Below are positions 18,020 to 27,815 of a stretch of 64,000 bases of DNA, in pieces. The notes beneath the pieces were generated by a model. It made no database searches and had not been told where the DNA came from. It saw only the letters and a list, made by a program, of their open reading frames with translations. The DNA is from Desulfurella amilsii (GTDB lineage: Bacteria; Campylobacterota_A; Desulfurellia; Desulfurellales; Desulfurellaceae). A program made the position numbers and the translations under genes. Each line of letters starts with the position of its first letter. The first letter of the stretch is position 1. Where the stretch lies: positions 124,001 to 188,000 of the forward strand of contig NZ_MDSU01000001.1 in assembly GCF_002119425.1 (NCBI RefSeq), written 5' to 3'.

Positions 18020-18724
18020 ATGAATATTCCCAAACATATAGCTATTATAATGGATGGAAATGGCCGTTGGGCTAGCCTTCAAGGTAAAAAAAGGATTTAT
18101 GGTCATTTTATTGGCTCATCAGTTATTGATAAGATAGCTATTAAAGCAAAGGAACTTAAAGTTGAATATTTGACTTTGTATGCATTTTCAACAGAAAATT
18201 GGAAAAGGCCTAAATCTGAAGTTAATTTTTTAATGAGATTGCTGGGTATACAGATACGAAAAAAAATAGATTTTATGATGAAAGAAAACATAAAATTTAA
18301 TTGTATTGGCGATATTACAAAATTACCTCAAAAACAACAAGAAACTATATTAAACTTGCAAGAAAAAACCCAAAAAAATAGCGATTTAACAATAAATTTT
18401 GCAATCAATTACGGTTCTTATATGGAAATTTTGCGAGCATGTAAAAATATATGCCTTGATTTTAATTCAAAAAAAATTGATTGCACTAATCTTAATGAAA
18501 AAAGCTTCGAACAGTATTTATACACTAAAGACATACCCAGCGTTGATTTGCTTATAAGAACTGGTGGCGAAAAAAGAATCAGCAATTTTTTATTATGGCA
18601 GATAGCTTATGCAGAATTAATTTTTTTAGATAAATATTGGCCTGAGTTTAACGAAGAAGATTTTGTGTATTGTATTAAGGAATTTGGCGAGCGAAAAAGA
18701 CGATTTGGCGGAATTGATGACTAA
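18020..18724 (+). CDS. uppS: Undecaprenyl diphosphate synthase
   Basis: This 234-residue cis-prenyltransferase makes the C55 carrier lipid for peptidoglycan and surface polysaccharides. Motifs are HIAIIMDGNGRWA with the catalytic Asp near residue 13, YGHFIGS (normally GH..G), LTLYAFSTENWKRP, and LLIRTGGEKRISNFLLWQIAYAEL near the C-terminus (key residues RTGGE.RISNFL.WQ). Everything needed for activity is present. The stop overlaps the cdsA start by 8 bases. Confidence 0.98.
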   Translation: MNIPKHIAIIMDGNGRWASLQGKKRIYGHFIGSSVIDKIAIKAKELKVEYLTLYAFSTENWKRPKSEVNFLMRLLGIQIRKKIDFMMKENIKFNCIGDITKLPQKQQETILNLQEKTQKNSDLTINFAINYGSYMEILRACKNICLDFNSKKIDCTNLNEKSFEQYLYTKDIPSVDLLIRTGGEKRISNFLLWQIAYAELIFLDKYWPEFNEEDFVYCIKEFGERKRRFGGIDD

Positions 18725-19484
18725 AAGGATTATTAGCGCTTCAATACTCATCCCCGTTGCGCTAATTTGTATATTTTATGCGCCTTTTTGGTTACTAAAG
18801 CTTATAATATTAGCTTTAAGCTTGATATCGTACCATGAGTGGTTAAGTTTTAACCCTCCAAAAGAAAGGTTTTTATATTTTATTTTAGCATTAGCTTTTT
18901 TATCAAATATTTTATTTGGTTTTGAGCATGTATTAATTGTTTTGATGTTAATTTTTTTGATCCACATGATTATTGGCTTTAACAGTATTGACAAAGATAG
19001 AGTGTTGGCTCAATATTACCTACTTGGCGGTATATTTTATGTATCACTTTACACTTTTTTTATCAATATTATTCAATTCAATAACGGTAGGTGGCTGTTT
19101 TTAATACTTTGTGTGGGTATTTGGGTTGGAGATTCTTTTGCATACTTTTGCGGTAAATCTTTCGGTAGAATTAAATTGGCAAGAACTATAAGCCCTAAAA
19201 AGACTTACGAAGGCGCTATTTGCGGTGTTGTTTTTGGCACAGTTTCAGCTCTGATTTTGGGATATTTTGCGAATATAGATTTGAAAGTAGCTTTTGGAAT
19301 AGGTTTTGTGGCCAACATAGCAGGTATATTTGGAGATTTGTCCGAATCTGTAATAAAGCGTATATATAACAGAAAAGATTCATCCAATATTATACCTGGA
19401 CATGGTGGCATGCTTGATAGACTTGATAGTCTTGCTTTTTCGGCGTTTTTAGTATATTTAATGTTTTTATGGAAAATATTTTAA
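18717..19484 (+). CDS. cdsA: Phosphatidate cytidylyltransferase
   Basis: This 255-residue membrane protein makes CDP-diacylglycerol, the precursor of all phospholipids. I start it at the ATG inside the uppS stop region (MTKRIISAS). An in-frame upstream start would lie deep in uppS. About seven helices are visible. The C-terminal signature SVIKRIYNRKDSSNIIPGHG, followed by GMLDRLD, is complete, including the metal-binding Asp residues. It overlaps dxr by 16 bases. Confidence 0.96.
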   Translation: MTKRIISASILIPVALICIFYAPFWLLKLIILALSLISYHEWLSFNPPKERFLYFILALAFLSNILFGFEHVLIVLMLIFLIHMIIGFNSIDKDRVLAQYYLLGGIFYVSLYTFFINIIQFNNGRWLFLILCVGIWVGDSFAYFCGKSFGRIKLARTISPKKTYEGAICGVVFGTVSALILGYFANIDLKVAFGIGFVANIAGIFGDLSESVIKRIYNRKDSSNIIPGHGGMLDRLDSLAFSAFLVYLMFLWKIF

Positions 19485-20617
19485 TTTTAGGCTCGACTGG
19501 CTCTATTGGCCAAAATGCGATTGAGATTATAAAAAAAGGCTCAAAGTATAATATAATAGGTATTGCGTTTAATAAAAATATAAGCAAAGCTATTGAGCAA
19601 ATAAAATTGTTAAAGCCAAAGTATGTTTATGTGGCAAAAGCAGATTATATTGAACAGCTAAAGCAACTATTCCCGACCATCAAATATTTTACGCAAGATG
19701 CACTTGTTGATTTGATTGCCAAAAGTGATGTGGATTTTGTTATCAATGCATTTGTTGGAAGCGCTGGTATTTTGCCTTCCTATTACGCGATTTATTATAA
19801 GAAAAAATTTGCTTTAGCAAACAAAGAAAGTCTTGTTGTAGCAGGGAAAATACTAACAGATTTAGCCAAAAAAAATAATATTGAAATTATACCCATAGAC
19901 AGTGAACATTCTGCTATATATCAGTGTTTGGACGGTAAAAGACAATATTTAAATAAAATTATACTTACAGCATCTGGTGGTCCTTTTAGACAAACAGACA
20001 AAGAACAATTTGCAAATATAACAAAAGAGATGGCTCTGCATCATCCAAAGTGGAATATGGGCGCAAAAATAACAATTGATTCTGCTACAATGATGAATAA
20101 AGGTTTTGAAGTAATTGAAGCTGGATGGCTTTTTGATTTAGAAAGTCATCAGATAGAGGTAGTTGTGCATAAAGAGTGTGTAATGCACTCAGCTGTGGAG
20201 TTTATAGATGGAAGCATAATTGCCCAAATGGCACTGCCCGATATGAAACTTCCCATCGCTTATGCATTGTACAAACCGCATAGGATTGAGTTTAAAAATA
20301 AACTTTCATTTGTTGATATTGGAAGTTTAACTTTTGAAAAACCAGATTTGGAGAAATTTGAGCTTTTGGCGTTAGCTCAAGAGGCATTTAGAAAAAAAGA
20401 TAAAAATTTAGGGCTTTTGCTTAACGCGGCTGATGAAGTGTGTGTTGAGCATTTTTTGGAAAATAAAATTAAATTTACGGACATACCAAAAATAATCAAA
20501 CAAATTATTGTAGATTTTGAGGATAATTTGTCAAATAATATTTTTGAGTTACAAGCTCAAACGCAAATGATTAAAACACAGACTATTAAATTGATTGAAA
20601 AAACAAGGGGGTTTTAA
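19469..20617 (+). CDS. dxr: 1-deoxy-D-xylulose 5-phosphate reductoisomerase
   Basis: This 382-residue enzyme carries out the second step of the MEP isoprenoid pathway, making MEP with NADPH. GSTGSIGQNAIEII (7-20) is the NADPH site. ALANKESLVVAG, PIDSEHSAIYQCL, ASGGPFR, HHPKWNMGAKITIDSATMMNK (core HPKWNMG.KI.IDSATMMNKG) and VHKECVMHS hold the metal and substrate ligands. With uppS, ispG and the UbiA gene nearby, the cluster covers isoprenoid supply and use. It shares one base with the rseP start. Confidence 0.98.
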   Translation: MENILILGSTGSIGQNAIEIIKKGSKYNIIGIAFNKNISKAIEQIKLLKPKYVYVAKADYIEQLKQLFPTIKYFTQDALVDLIAKSDVDFVINAFVGSAGILPSYYAIYYKKKFALANKESLVVAGKILTDLAKKNNIEIIPIDSEHSAIYQCLDGKRQYLNKIILTASGGPFRQTDKEQFANITKEMALHHPKWNMGAKITIDSATMMNKGFEVIEAGWLFDLESHQIEVVVHKECVMHSAVEFIDGSIIAQMALPDMKLPIAYALYKPHRIEFKNKLSFVDIGSLTFEKPDLEKFELLALAQEAFRKKDKNLGLLLNAADEVCVEHFLENKIKFTDIPKIIKQIIVDFEDNLSNNIFELQAQTQMIKTQTIKLIEKTRGF

Positions 20618-21699
20618 TGTATATATTATACGGTATTTTAGCTTTGGTTGTAATGATTATAATTCACGAGTTTGGACATTTTATCGTAGCTGTTTTAAGT
20701 GGAGTTAAAGTAGAGCGTTTTTCTATAGGTTTTGGACCAGTTTTGCTTAAAAAACAAACTAAAATTACAGAATTTGTGATATCAGCTGTGCCGCTTGGCG
20801 GTTATGTTAAAATGAAAGGCGAAGATCCAAACAGTATAGATGAAAATGATAGAGAAGGCGCATTTTATGCTCAAAGTGTGTATAAAAGAATGCTTATAGT
20901 ATTTGCTGGGCCTTTTTTTAACATATTGTCAGCGGTTTTATTTTTTGCTATTGCTTATTTTATAGGAATACAAACATTATCACCTCAAATTGGTAAAGTC
21001 TTGAAAGATTCGCCGGCCTATTTTGCGCATTTGCAGCCAAAAGATACTGTCAGAAAAATAAATAATATCGATGTTACTACATGGGAAGATATGTCAAAAA
21101 TAATAAAAACACATGATAATTTAAATCTAATTGTAAAAAGGGATGGGAAATTAATAAGTGTTTATATAAAACCAAAGGCCGAAGTAGTAAAAAACCCATT
21201 GGGATATAGTGAAAAAATCCATGTCATTGGTATTTTACCATCTGGAGAAACAACGATTGTTAAATATCCGATATGGAAATCTTTATACTTAGGTGTTGAA
21301 AAAACAATTTACATTACGAAATTAACAATTGAAGGTATAATAAGGCTTATTGGCGGCTTTATCCCATCTTCTGAAGTGGGTGGGCCCATAATGATTGTTG
21401 ATATTGCAAGCAAAGCCGCACAAGCGGGTTTTGGGGCTTTTCTGATATTTGCAAGCATTATTAGTATTAATTTGGGGCTTTTGAATCTATTTCCTATACC
21501 TGTTTTAGATGGCGGACACTTAATGTTTTTTACTATAGAAGCGATCAGGAAAAAACCTGTAAGCGAAAAATTTCAGATTGCTGCGCAAAAGGTAGGAATT
21601 GGGCTTTTGATTGCATTAATGGTTTTTGCATTTTACAATGATATAAAAAGATTTTTCATACCAAAATCGCAAACAACACACAGTATAATAAAAAAATGA
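20617..21699 (+). CDS. rseP: Site-2 protease RseP
   Basis: This 360-residue intramembrane zinc metalloprotease has HEFGH at about residues 18-22 in the first helix and NLFPIPVLDGGH near residue 290 in a late helix. Together these supply the two His, the Glu and the Asp of the active site. A single PDZ-like domain lies at about residues 120-200 (IGKVLKDSPAYFAHLQPKDTV), where E. coli RseP has two. It is expected to cut membrane anti-sigma factors or leftover signal peptides. It overlaps ispG by 4 bases. Confidence 0.95.
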   Translation: MYILYGILALVVMIIIHEFGHFIVAVLSGVKVERFSIGFGPVLLKKQTKITEFVISAVPLGGYVKMKGEDPNSIDENDREGAFYAQSVYKRMLIVFAGPFFNILSAVLFFAIAYFIGIQTLSPQIGKVLKDSPAYFAHLQPKDTVRKINNIDVTTWEDMSKIIKTHDNLNLIVKRDGKLISVYIKPKAEVVKNPLGYSEKIHVIGILPSGETTIVKYPIWKSLYLGVEKTIYITKLTIEGIIRLIGGFIPSSEVGGPIMIVDIASKAAQAGFGAFLIFASIISINLGLLNLFPIPVLDGGHLMFFTIEAIRKKPVSEKFQIAAQKVGIGLLIALMVFAFYNDIKRFFIPKSQTTHSIIKK

Positions 21700-22772
21700 G
21701 TTTTATTGAACGAAAAAGAACAAAAAAAATATACGTAGGTAATATTGGCATTGGTGGTTTTGAACCAATAAGTGTTCAATCAATGACCAATACTGATACA
21801 AGAAGCATTGATGCTACACTTGCACAAATTAATTCTTTATATGCTAAGGGGTGTGAGATTGTTCGATGCGCTGTGGTTGATGAACAAGCGTGTAAGGCAA
21901 TTTCTATCTTGAAGCAAAAAAGTCCTATACCTATCATAGTTGATATTCATTTTGACCACAAATTGGCAATTTGCTCAATTGAACACAATGCAGACTGTAT
22001 AAGAATAAACCCTGGCAATATTGGTAGCTTTGATAAAGTAAAAACTATTGTTAATGCAGCGCAACAGCGCAATGTGCCACTTAGAATTGGTGTAAATAGC
22101 GGATCTTTGGAAAAGAATTTGCTAGCAAAATATAGTGGAGTATGTGTTGACGCTTTGGTTGAAAGCGCTTATAACTGGGTTATGAGATTAGAGGATATTG
22201 GGTTTAGAAACTTTAAATTATCAATAAAATCTTCAAGCGTGGAAGAGACAATTTTGGCTTATGAAAAAATTTCTTCTATGGTTGAGTATCCTTTGCATAT
22301 TGGTCTTACAGAAGCTGGAGGTGATTTTGAAGGTATAATAAAATCTACTTGTGCTGTAAGTGTACTTCTAAGACAAGGGATTGGTGATACAATAAGGGTA
22401 TCATTGACAGATGCACCAGAAAAAGAGATTGATGTTGCTTTTGAAATTCTAAATGCTTTGGGTTTGAGAAAAAAACAATCAATAGAGTTTATTTCTTGTC
22501 CAACTTGTGGTAGAATAGAAATAGATTTAATTGAGTTGACAAAACAGGTGAAGGCAAGACTTTCGCACATTAAAAAACCAATAAAGGTGGCAATTATGGG
22601 CTGCGTTGTAAATGCATTGGGCGAGGCAAGACAGGCTGATTTAGCCATTGCAGGCGGTAGGCATTTTGGTTTAATTATAGAAAAAGGTAAAGTCGTAAAA
22701 AAAGTAAAGGAAGATAAACTACTTGATAGTTTTGTCGAGCAGGTTGAGGAATATGTTAAAAAACAATCTTAA
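21696..22772 (+). CDS. ispG: 4-hydroxy-3-methylbut-2-enyl diphosphate synthase
   Basis: This 358-residue [4Fe-4S] enzyme (GcpE) performs the sixth MEP-pathway step, reducing MEcPP to HMBPP. The TIM-barrel half begins VGNIGIGGFEPISVQSMTNTDTRS (core VQSMTNTDT) and contains RCAVVDEQA and CIRINPGNIG. The C-terminal half carries the cluster Cys residues in SCPTCGRIEIDL and MGCVVNALGEA. Its presence with dxr shows that isoprenoids come from the MEP route. It overlaps the next gene by 20 bases. Confidence 0.98.
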   Translation: MSFIERKRTKKIYVGNIGIGGFEPISVQSMTNTDTRSIDATLAQINSLYAKGCEIVRCAVVDEQACKAISILKQKSPIPIIVDIHFDHKLAICSIEHNADCIRINPGNIGSFDKVKTIVNAAQQRNVPLRIGVNSGSLEKNLLAKYSGVCVDALVESAYNWVMRLEDIGFRNFKLSIKSSSVEETILAYEKISSMVEYPLHIGLTEAGGDFEGIIKSTCAVSVLLRQGIGDTIRVSLTDAPEKEIDVAFEILNALGLRKKQSIEFISCPTCGRIEIDLIELTKQVKARLSHIKKPIKVAIMGCVVNALGEARQADLAIAGGRHFGLIIEKGKVVKKVKEDKLLDSFVEQVEEYVKKQS

Positions 22773-24447
22773 AATTTTTTGTTATTCTACTGCTGTGATT
22801 TTAATGCTTTCATCTTGTGCTAGTAACCTTTCTGTTAACACATCTTATAATGTTAAAGAACTAAATTTAAACCAATACTCAAACAGTAATAATTATCACT
22901 ACTTAATGGCTTTTACATATTTTTATAACAATAATATTAAAGATGGCATAAAAGAATACGAATTGTTTTTAAAAGATAACCCACAAAAACAGTCTTATGT
23001 AGAGTTTGTAAATTTGCTTATAAGATTTCAAGATTTTAATAAGGCTCAAGAAGTTTTGCAGACCGCTATAGAAAAATATCCAAAAGATAAGCAGCTTTAC
23101 TTATTGCTTTCGGATATTTATGTTATTCAAAACCAATATAAAAAAGCTATTGATGTACTTATTAAATCAGGTATAAAAACATTTGATGTTTATAAAAATA
23201 TTGCTTTACTATACGCCCAAATAGGTGATGTTAACAACGCTATAAATTATTTAATGCAAGCAAGGCAGTTTAGTACTCTTGGTGAAGTATATTTTTATAT
23301 ATCTCAGATTTACTATAAGTTTAATTTTAATGATAATGCTCTTATATATCTACAGATGTCTGCAAGCCATAAATACCCAAAAGCCTATATTGCGTTGGGT
23401 GATATGTATGCAAAACAAAATAATTATACAAAAGCTATAAAGTATTATGAAGATTTTCTCAAACTACCAGATAAAAATAAAGAAGAAATGGTTTATGTTT
23501 ATACTACATTGGCAAGTATTTATTATTCAGTTGACAAAGACTTAAAAAAAGCTATTGAGTATTACAAAAGAGCTTATGAGTTAGATAAATCTCAACTAAA
23601 CCTCGAAAGATTATCATATTTGCTTTTGCAAAATCAAAATTATAAAGAAGTAGTAAACTTGTTGAGTAATAATGAAAATATAGATCATTCTTCTACGTTA
23701 AGGTACTTTCTTGGTGTTGCTTATTTTAGCTCAAAAAATTACAAGCAAGCTTTACTAGAATTCTCAAATGTTGATTTTGCAAGTGATTTATATACAGATG
23801 CACAAGCCAAAAAGGCGTTGTGTTACTTAGAAACAAAAGAATCTAAAAAAGCCATTGAAACAATTCAAAAGGTTATTGAAACAAACCCAAATGAAGAACT
23901 GTATAAAACATACTTTTATATCTTAAACCAGCAAAAAGATTGGGATGGACTGATTATTGCACTTAAACAATCGATAAAGGTAGTCAAAGATAAAGAGAAG
24001 ATATATTTTTATTTAGGCGATGTTTATTATGATAAAAAACACGATAAGCAAAAAGCCATACATTATTTAGACGAAGCTTTAAGAATTAACCCAAATGATC
24101 CAGAAGTGCTAAATTATTTAGGTTACCTTTACATAGACGAAAATATTGACGTGAAAGCTGGCATAGAAATGGTTCAAAAAGCATTAAAACTACAGCCAAA
24201 CAGCCCATATTATTTGGATAGTTTAGGTTGGGGCTATTATAAAGAAAAAAGACTTAGATTAGCTTTATATTATTTGGAAAAAGCTAATAGGTTGTTGAAA
24301 AAACCAGAGAATACAATAGCTTTGCATCTTGCAAAAGTTTACAATGCTTTGGGTTATAAAATTAAAGCAAAAAAAATTGCACTTGAAGTATTAAAAAATG
24401 AGCCGAAAAATAAAGAAGCAAGGCAATTATTAGAAACATTAAAATGA
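22753..24447 (+). CDS. Large TPR-repeat lipoprotein
   Basis: I use the ATG at 22753, preceded by GAGGA, because it opens a lipoprotein signal: MLKNNLKIF, a hydrophobic run, then LMLSSC. The mature protein of about 540 residues is almost entirely tetratricopeptide repeats. Examples are KAIKYYEDFL and KAIEYYKRAYELDKSQLNLE in the middle and KAIHYLDEALRINPNDPEVLNYLGY near 440. The final part resembles the TPR lipoproteins seen beside envelope genes in delta- and epsilon-type bacteria. It probably acts as a periplasmic or outer-membrane assembly scaffold. It overlaps the transglycosylase start by 4 bases. Confidence 0.87.
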   Translation: MLKNNLKIFCYSTAVILMLSSCASNLSVNTSYNVKELNLNQYSNSNNYHYLMAFTYFYNNNIKDGIKEYELFLKDNPQKQSYVEFVNLLIRFQDFNKAQEVLQTAIEKYPKDKQLYLLLSDIYVIQNQYKKAIDVLIKSGIKTFDVYKNIALLYAQIGDVNNAINYLMQARQFSTLGEVYFYISQIYYKFNFNDNALIYLQMSASHKYPKAYIALGDMYAKQNNYTKAIKYYEDFLKLPDKNKEEMVYVYTTLASIYYSVDKDLKKAIEYYKRAYELDKSQLNLERLSYLLLQNQNYKEVVNLLSNNENIDHSSTLRYFLGVAYFSSKNYKQALLEFSNVDFASDLYTDAQAKKALCYLETKESKKAIETIQKVIETNPNEELYKTYFYILNQQKDWDGLIIALKQSIKVVKDKEKIYFYLGDVYYDKKHDKQKAIHYLDEALRINPNDPEVLNYLGYLYIDENIDVKAGIEMVQKALKLQPNSPYYLDSLGWGYYKEKRLRLALYYLEKANRLLKKPENTIALHLAKVYNALGYKIKAKKIALEVLKNEPKNKEARQLLETLK

Positions 24448-25076
24448 AATATTTAATTATTATTTGCATGTTTTTTGCTTATAAATTATGCTATGCATCA
24501 AATATTTACGCTACAATAGAAGATGGTCAAATAGTATATAAAAATCGTCCTACTTTTTTTAGAAATATTATAAATAACTCTAATTATAACAAATCTTTTA
24601 TTAAAGAGCTTATAGAAAAAGCTGCAATAAAATACGACGTTAATGAAAAATTTGTTTTAGCTATTGCTATGTCAGAATCTGGTCTGAACCACAATGCAGT
24701 CTCAAACAAAGGTGCTATTGGAGTAATGCAAATTATTCCTTCTACTGCATCTTTGCTAAATATTAACCCTAACAATTTAGAGCAAAATATTGACGGTGGC
24801 GTAAAATATTTGAGGTTTCTGCTAAATAAATACTCTGGTAACTATGCATTAGCTGCGGCTGCCTACAATTGTGGGCCAAATAATGTAAACAAGTATAATG
24901 GTATACCTCCTTTTCCTGAGACAGTTAACTATGTGAGAACTGTAATGGCTTATTTTGATGGTTCTGTTCCAGTTTTGGCTTCTAACTACTCAAGAAGCGT
25001 TAAAATTACTAATAAACCTATGAATATAGTAGAAAAAGATGGGGTTTACACAAACATACCCAATATGTCATGGTAA
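24444..25076 (+). CDS. Lytic transglycosylase, SLT domain
   Basis: This 210-residue exported protein has a signal peptide (MKYLIIICMFFAYKLCYAS). The SLT-type catalytic domain covers about residues 55-170. The catalytic Glu lies in AIAMSESGLNHNAVSNKGAIG. VMQIIPSTA and ALAAAAYNCGPNNVNKYNG follow, the usual GLMQ..P.TA and AAYNAGPG equivalents. It cleaves the peptidoglycan glycan strand, producing 1,6-anhydromuramic ends. It is small for the family and has no extra binding domain apart from a short C-terminal tail. It is translationally linked to the TPR lipoprotein. Confidence 0.93.
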   Translation: MKYLIIICMFFAYKLCYASNIYATIEDGQIVYKNRPTFFRNIINNSNYNKSFIKELIEKAAIKYDVNEKFVLAIAMSESGLNHNAVSNKGAIGVMQIIPSTASLLNINPNNLEQNIDGGVKYLRFLLNKYSGNYALAAAAYNCGPNNVNKYNGIPPFPETVNYVRTVMAYFDGSVPVLASNYSRSVKITNKPMNIVEKDGVYTNIPNMSW

Positions 25077-25603
25077 TTCATAAAAGTGTACCGAATGTTT
25101 TATCTATAACCCGAATTGTTATTACAATTCCTGTAATATTATTACTTGAGGCACACCATAACTATAGTGCTTTGTTGTTGTTTTTGGTTGGTGCATTAAG
25201 CGACTACATGGATGGCTATCTGGCAAGAAAAAAGCAGCTTGTGAGCAATATTGGCAAGCTATTGGATCCACTTGCGGATAAAATCTTTGTTATAAGTTTG
25301 TTTGTTGCAATGATAAAGATAATGAGTATATCTTATTGGTTAGTACTAATTATTATTTTTAGAGAGTTTGCAGTCACAGGGCTAAGAGCTCAACTTGCAG
25401 CAAAAAATTTTATATTGCCTGCTTTAATTCAAGGTAAAATTAAAACATTCAGCCAGTTTGTTGCGCTTGGGTTTTTAATAGTAGGTTCACAGAATAAGTT
25501 TTTCTTTGACATAGGCATGATTTTTCTATACATTACAGTCATTACCACTCTAACTTCAGGTATTGAATATTATATTAAATATTGGAAAGCAATAAGTGAC
25601 TAG
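25070..25603 (+). CDS. pgsA: CDP-diacylglycerol-glycerol-3-phosphate 3-phosphatidyltransferase
   Basis: This 177-residue CDP-alcohol phosphatidyltransferase has the complete motif SDYMDGYLARKKQLVSNIGK followed by LLDPLADK, matching DG..AR...G..D...D. The N-terminus VPNVLSITRI is typical of PgsA. It joins CDP-diacylglycerol, the product of CdsA from the same cluster, to glycerol-3-phosphate as the first step to phosphatidylglycerol. About five helices are visible. The stop overlaps the next start (GTG) by 8 bases. Confidence 0.95.
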   Translation: MVIHKSVPNVLSITRIVITIPVILLLEAHHNYSALLLFLVGALSDYMDGYLARKKQLVSNIGKLLDPLADKIFVISLFVAMIKIMSISYWLVLIIIFREFAVTGLRAQLAAKNFILPALIQGKIKTFSQFVALGFLIVGSQNKFFFDIGMIFLYITVITTLTSGIEYYIKYWKAISD

Positions 25604-26444
25604 ACTAAAACATCTTTTGTCTATGATAAAATTTGAACATAGTATTTTTGCACTGCCATTTGCATATATTGGCGTGTTATTATCAAATAACTACAATCTA
25701 AAAATATTTGTTTTGGTAACTATTGCAATGATCAGCGCACGGAGTGTTGCAATGGCATTAAATCGTATTATTGATTACAAAACTGATAAGCTAAATCCTC
25801 GAACACAAGGCAGAGAATTGCCAATTGGTAAAGTGCAGTTAAAAGAAGCATGGGTTTTTACCATTTTTTCTTTTATCGTGTTCGAAATAAGTGCATATTT
25901 GCTAAATCCATTGGCTTTTAAATTATCTTTTGTTGCATTGTTTTTTTTAATTACTTATTCTTATACTAAAAGATTTACTTGGCTTTGTCATATTTATTTA
26001 GGCGCAACTGATGCTATTGCACCGCTTGGTGGTTTTGTGGGCGCTGTTGGCTATTTGGACATAAACATTTTTTACCTGGCTTTATTTGTAGCTTTTTGGA
26101 TTGGCGGATTTGATATTTTGTATGCTTTGCAAGACTTGACATTTGATTTAAAAAATGGCGTTCACTCAATACCTGTAAAGTTTGGTCCCAATCTTGCAAG
26201 AGTTTTTGCTGCTTTGTTTCATTTAGTTGCATTTATTTTTTTACTTTTAACGATATATATGTATAAATTAAATTATTTTGCATATATTGGGGCATTTTTG
26301 GTTTTGTGTTTGCTAATCATTGAACATCTTTTGGTAGATCCCAAAGATTTAAAGAAAATTAATATTGCTTTTTTCAATATAAATAGCTATATTAGTATTG
26401 TATTAGTTATTGTATTTTTATTAGGTAGGTTTATAAATGACTGA
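25596..26444 (+). CDS. UbiA-family aromatic prenyltransferase (menaquinone pathway type)
   Basis: This 282-residue membrane enzyme has about eight helices and starts at a GTG inside the pgsA stop. The two Asp-rich motifs of the UbiA family are present: NRIIDYKTDKLNPRT near residue 60, and LQDLTFDLKNGVHSIPVKFG near 185. It is likely to attach an isoprenoid tail to an aromatic acid. In bacteria that make menaquinone by the futalosine route, a UbiA homologue (MqnP) prenylates 6-carboxy-1,4-naphthoate. A UbiD-type decarboxylase at 39.5 kb would fit the same route. The exact substrate is inferred. Confidence 0.88.
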   Translation: MTRLKHLLSMIKFEHSIFALPFAYIGVLLSNNYNLKIFVLVTIAMISARSVAMALNRIIDYKTDKLNPRTQGRELPIGKVQLKEAWVFTIFSFIVFEISAYLLNPLAFKLSFVALFFLITYSYTKRFTWLCHIYLGATDAIAPLGGFVGAVGYLDINIFYLALFVAFWIGGFDILYALQDLTFDLKNGVHSIPVKFGPNLARVFAALFHLVAFIFLLLTIYMYKLNYFAYIGAFLVLCLLIIEHLLVDPKDLKKINIAFFNINSYISIVLVIVFLLGRFIND

Positions 26445-26990
26445 TGAAGGTTATCGCTTAATTGAAGCAAGCTTTATTTTGTACTATACAAAGATCACTC
26501 AAGAACAGTTGCAAAAAGAAAAAGATGAAATTTATAAAATCGATAGTCATGATGATAGTTTTAATTTTTTAATGGCTCAAAATAATATAGACTCGTCTTT
26601 TGATAACTTGAATAAAGCTTTTGTTGTAATGATGAAAGAAATTGATGCAAAATTGAACTATTTAATTGCACTTCTGCGCGATGGTAAAGAAAAAGAAAGG
26701 TTTTTAAATTACAACAAAGCTTATTCATGCACTGTGAGTGCTAGTGAGATTAATTTTATAAATGATAATTTTTTGCAAAAAGGGGATCTTTTGTCAATTT
26801 CTTTTTTCTTACCTATTTCTTCTCATAACGAAATTAAGGCAACAGCACAAATTGTAGATATTTTCCAAAAAGACAAAAATGTTTGCGCAAAAGCTAAATT
26901 CTTGGATATCAATAAAAAAAGTCAAGAACTAATCATATACTATGGGCTTGTTTTAGATAGGGAAAGGCTTAGATCAAGACAATTAGAAAT

Positions 26991-26994
<4 letters not shown>
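26437..26994 (+). CDS. PilZ-like domain protein
   Basis: This 185-residue soluble protein has a helical N-terminal half. The C-terminal beta-rich part reads CTVSASEINFINDNFLQKGD (about 97-116), LLSISFFLP, then ATAQIVDI and AKAKFLDI. These follow the strand order of PilZ-type c-di-GMP domains. The closing LVLDRERLRSRQ carries an Arg pair, which in this variant may serve the role of the usual N-terminal RxxxR. It overlaps the UbiA gene by 8 bases and the next gene by 4. c-di-GMP binding is a hypothesis drawn from fold pattern only. Confidence 0.55.
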
Positions 26995-27736
<742 letters not shown>

Positions 27737-27753
27737 CTTTAAACAGAATATAC

Positions 27754-27785
27754 TTGACATTAGAATATTAAGGGCTAGAATATTA
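27754..27785 (+). promoter_or_regulatory. Promoter of the Asn-X-Thr lipoprotein gene, with a direct repeat
   Basis: TTGACA (27754-27759) and TAGAAT (27776-27781) are 16 bases apart. The 10-base word TAGAATATTA occurs at 27761-27770 and again at 27776-27785, a 15-base period, so the second copy covers the -10 box. An AGGAGG site follows at about 27800. Confidence 0.6.
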
Positions 27786-27815
27786 ATAAAATATTTTTTA
27801 GGAGGTATTTAGAAC

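Noticed and set aside
22259-22648. 129-codon open frame antisense to ispG
   Set aside because: It is fully covered by the conserved ispG coding sequence and has no features of its own.
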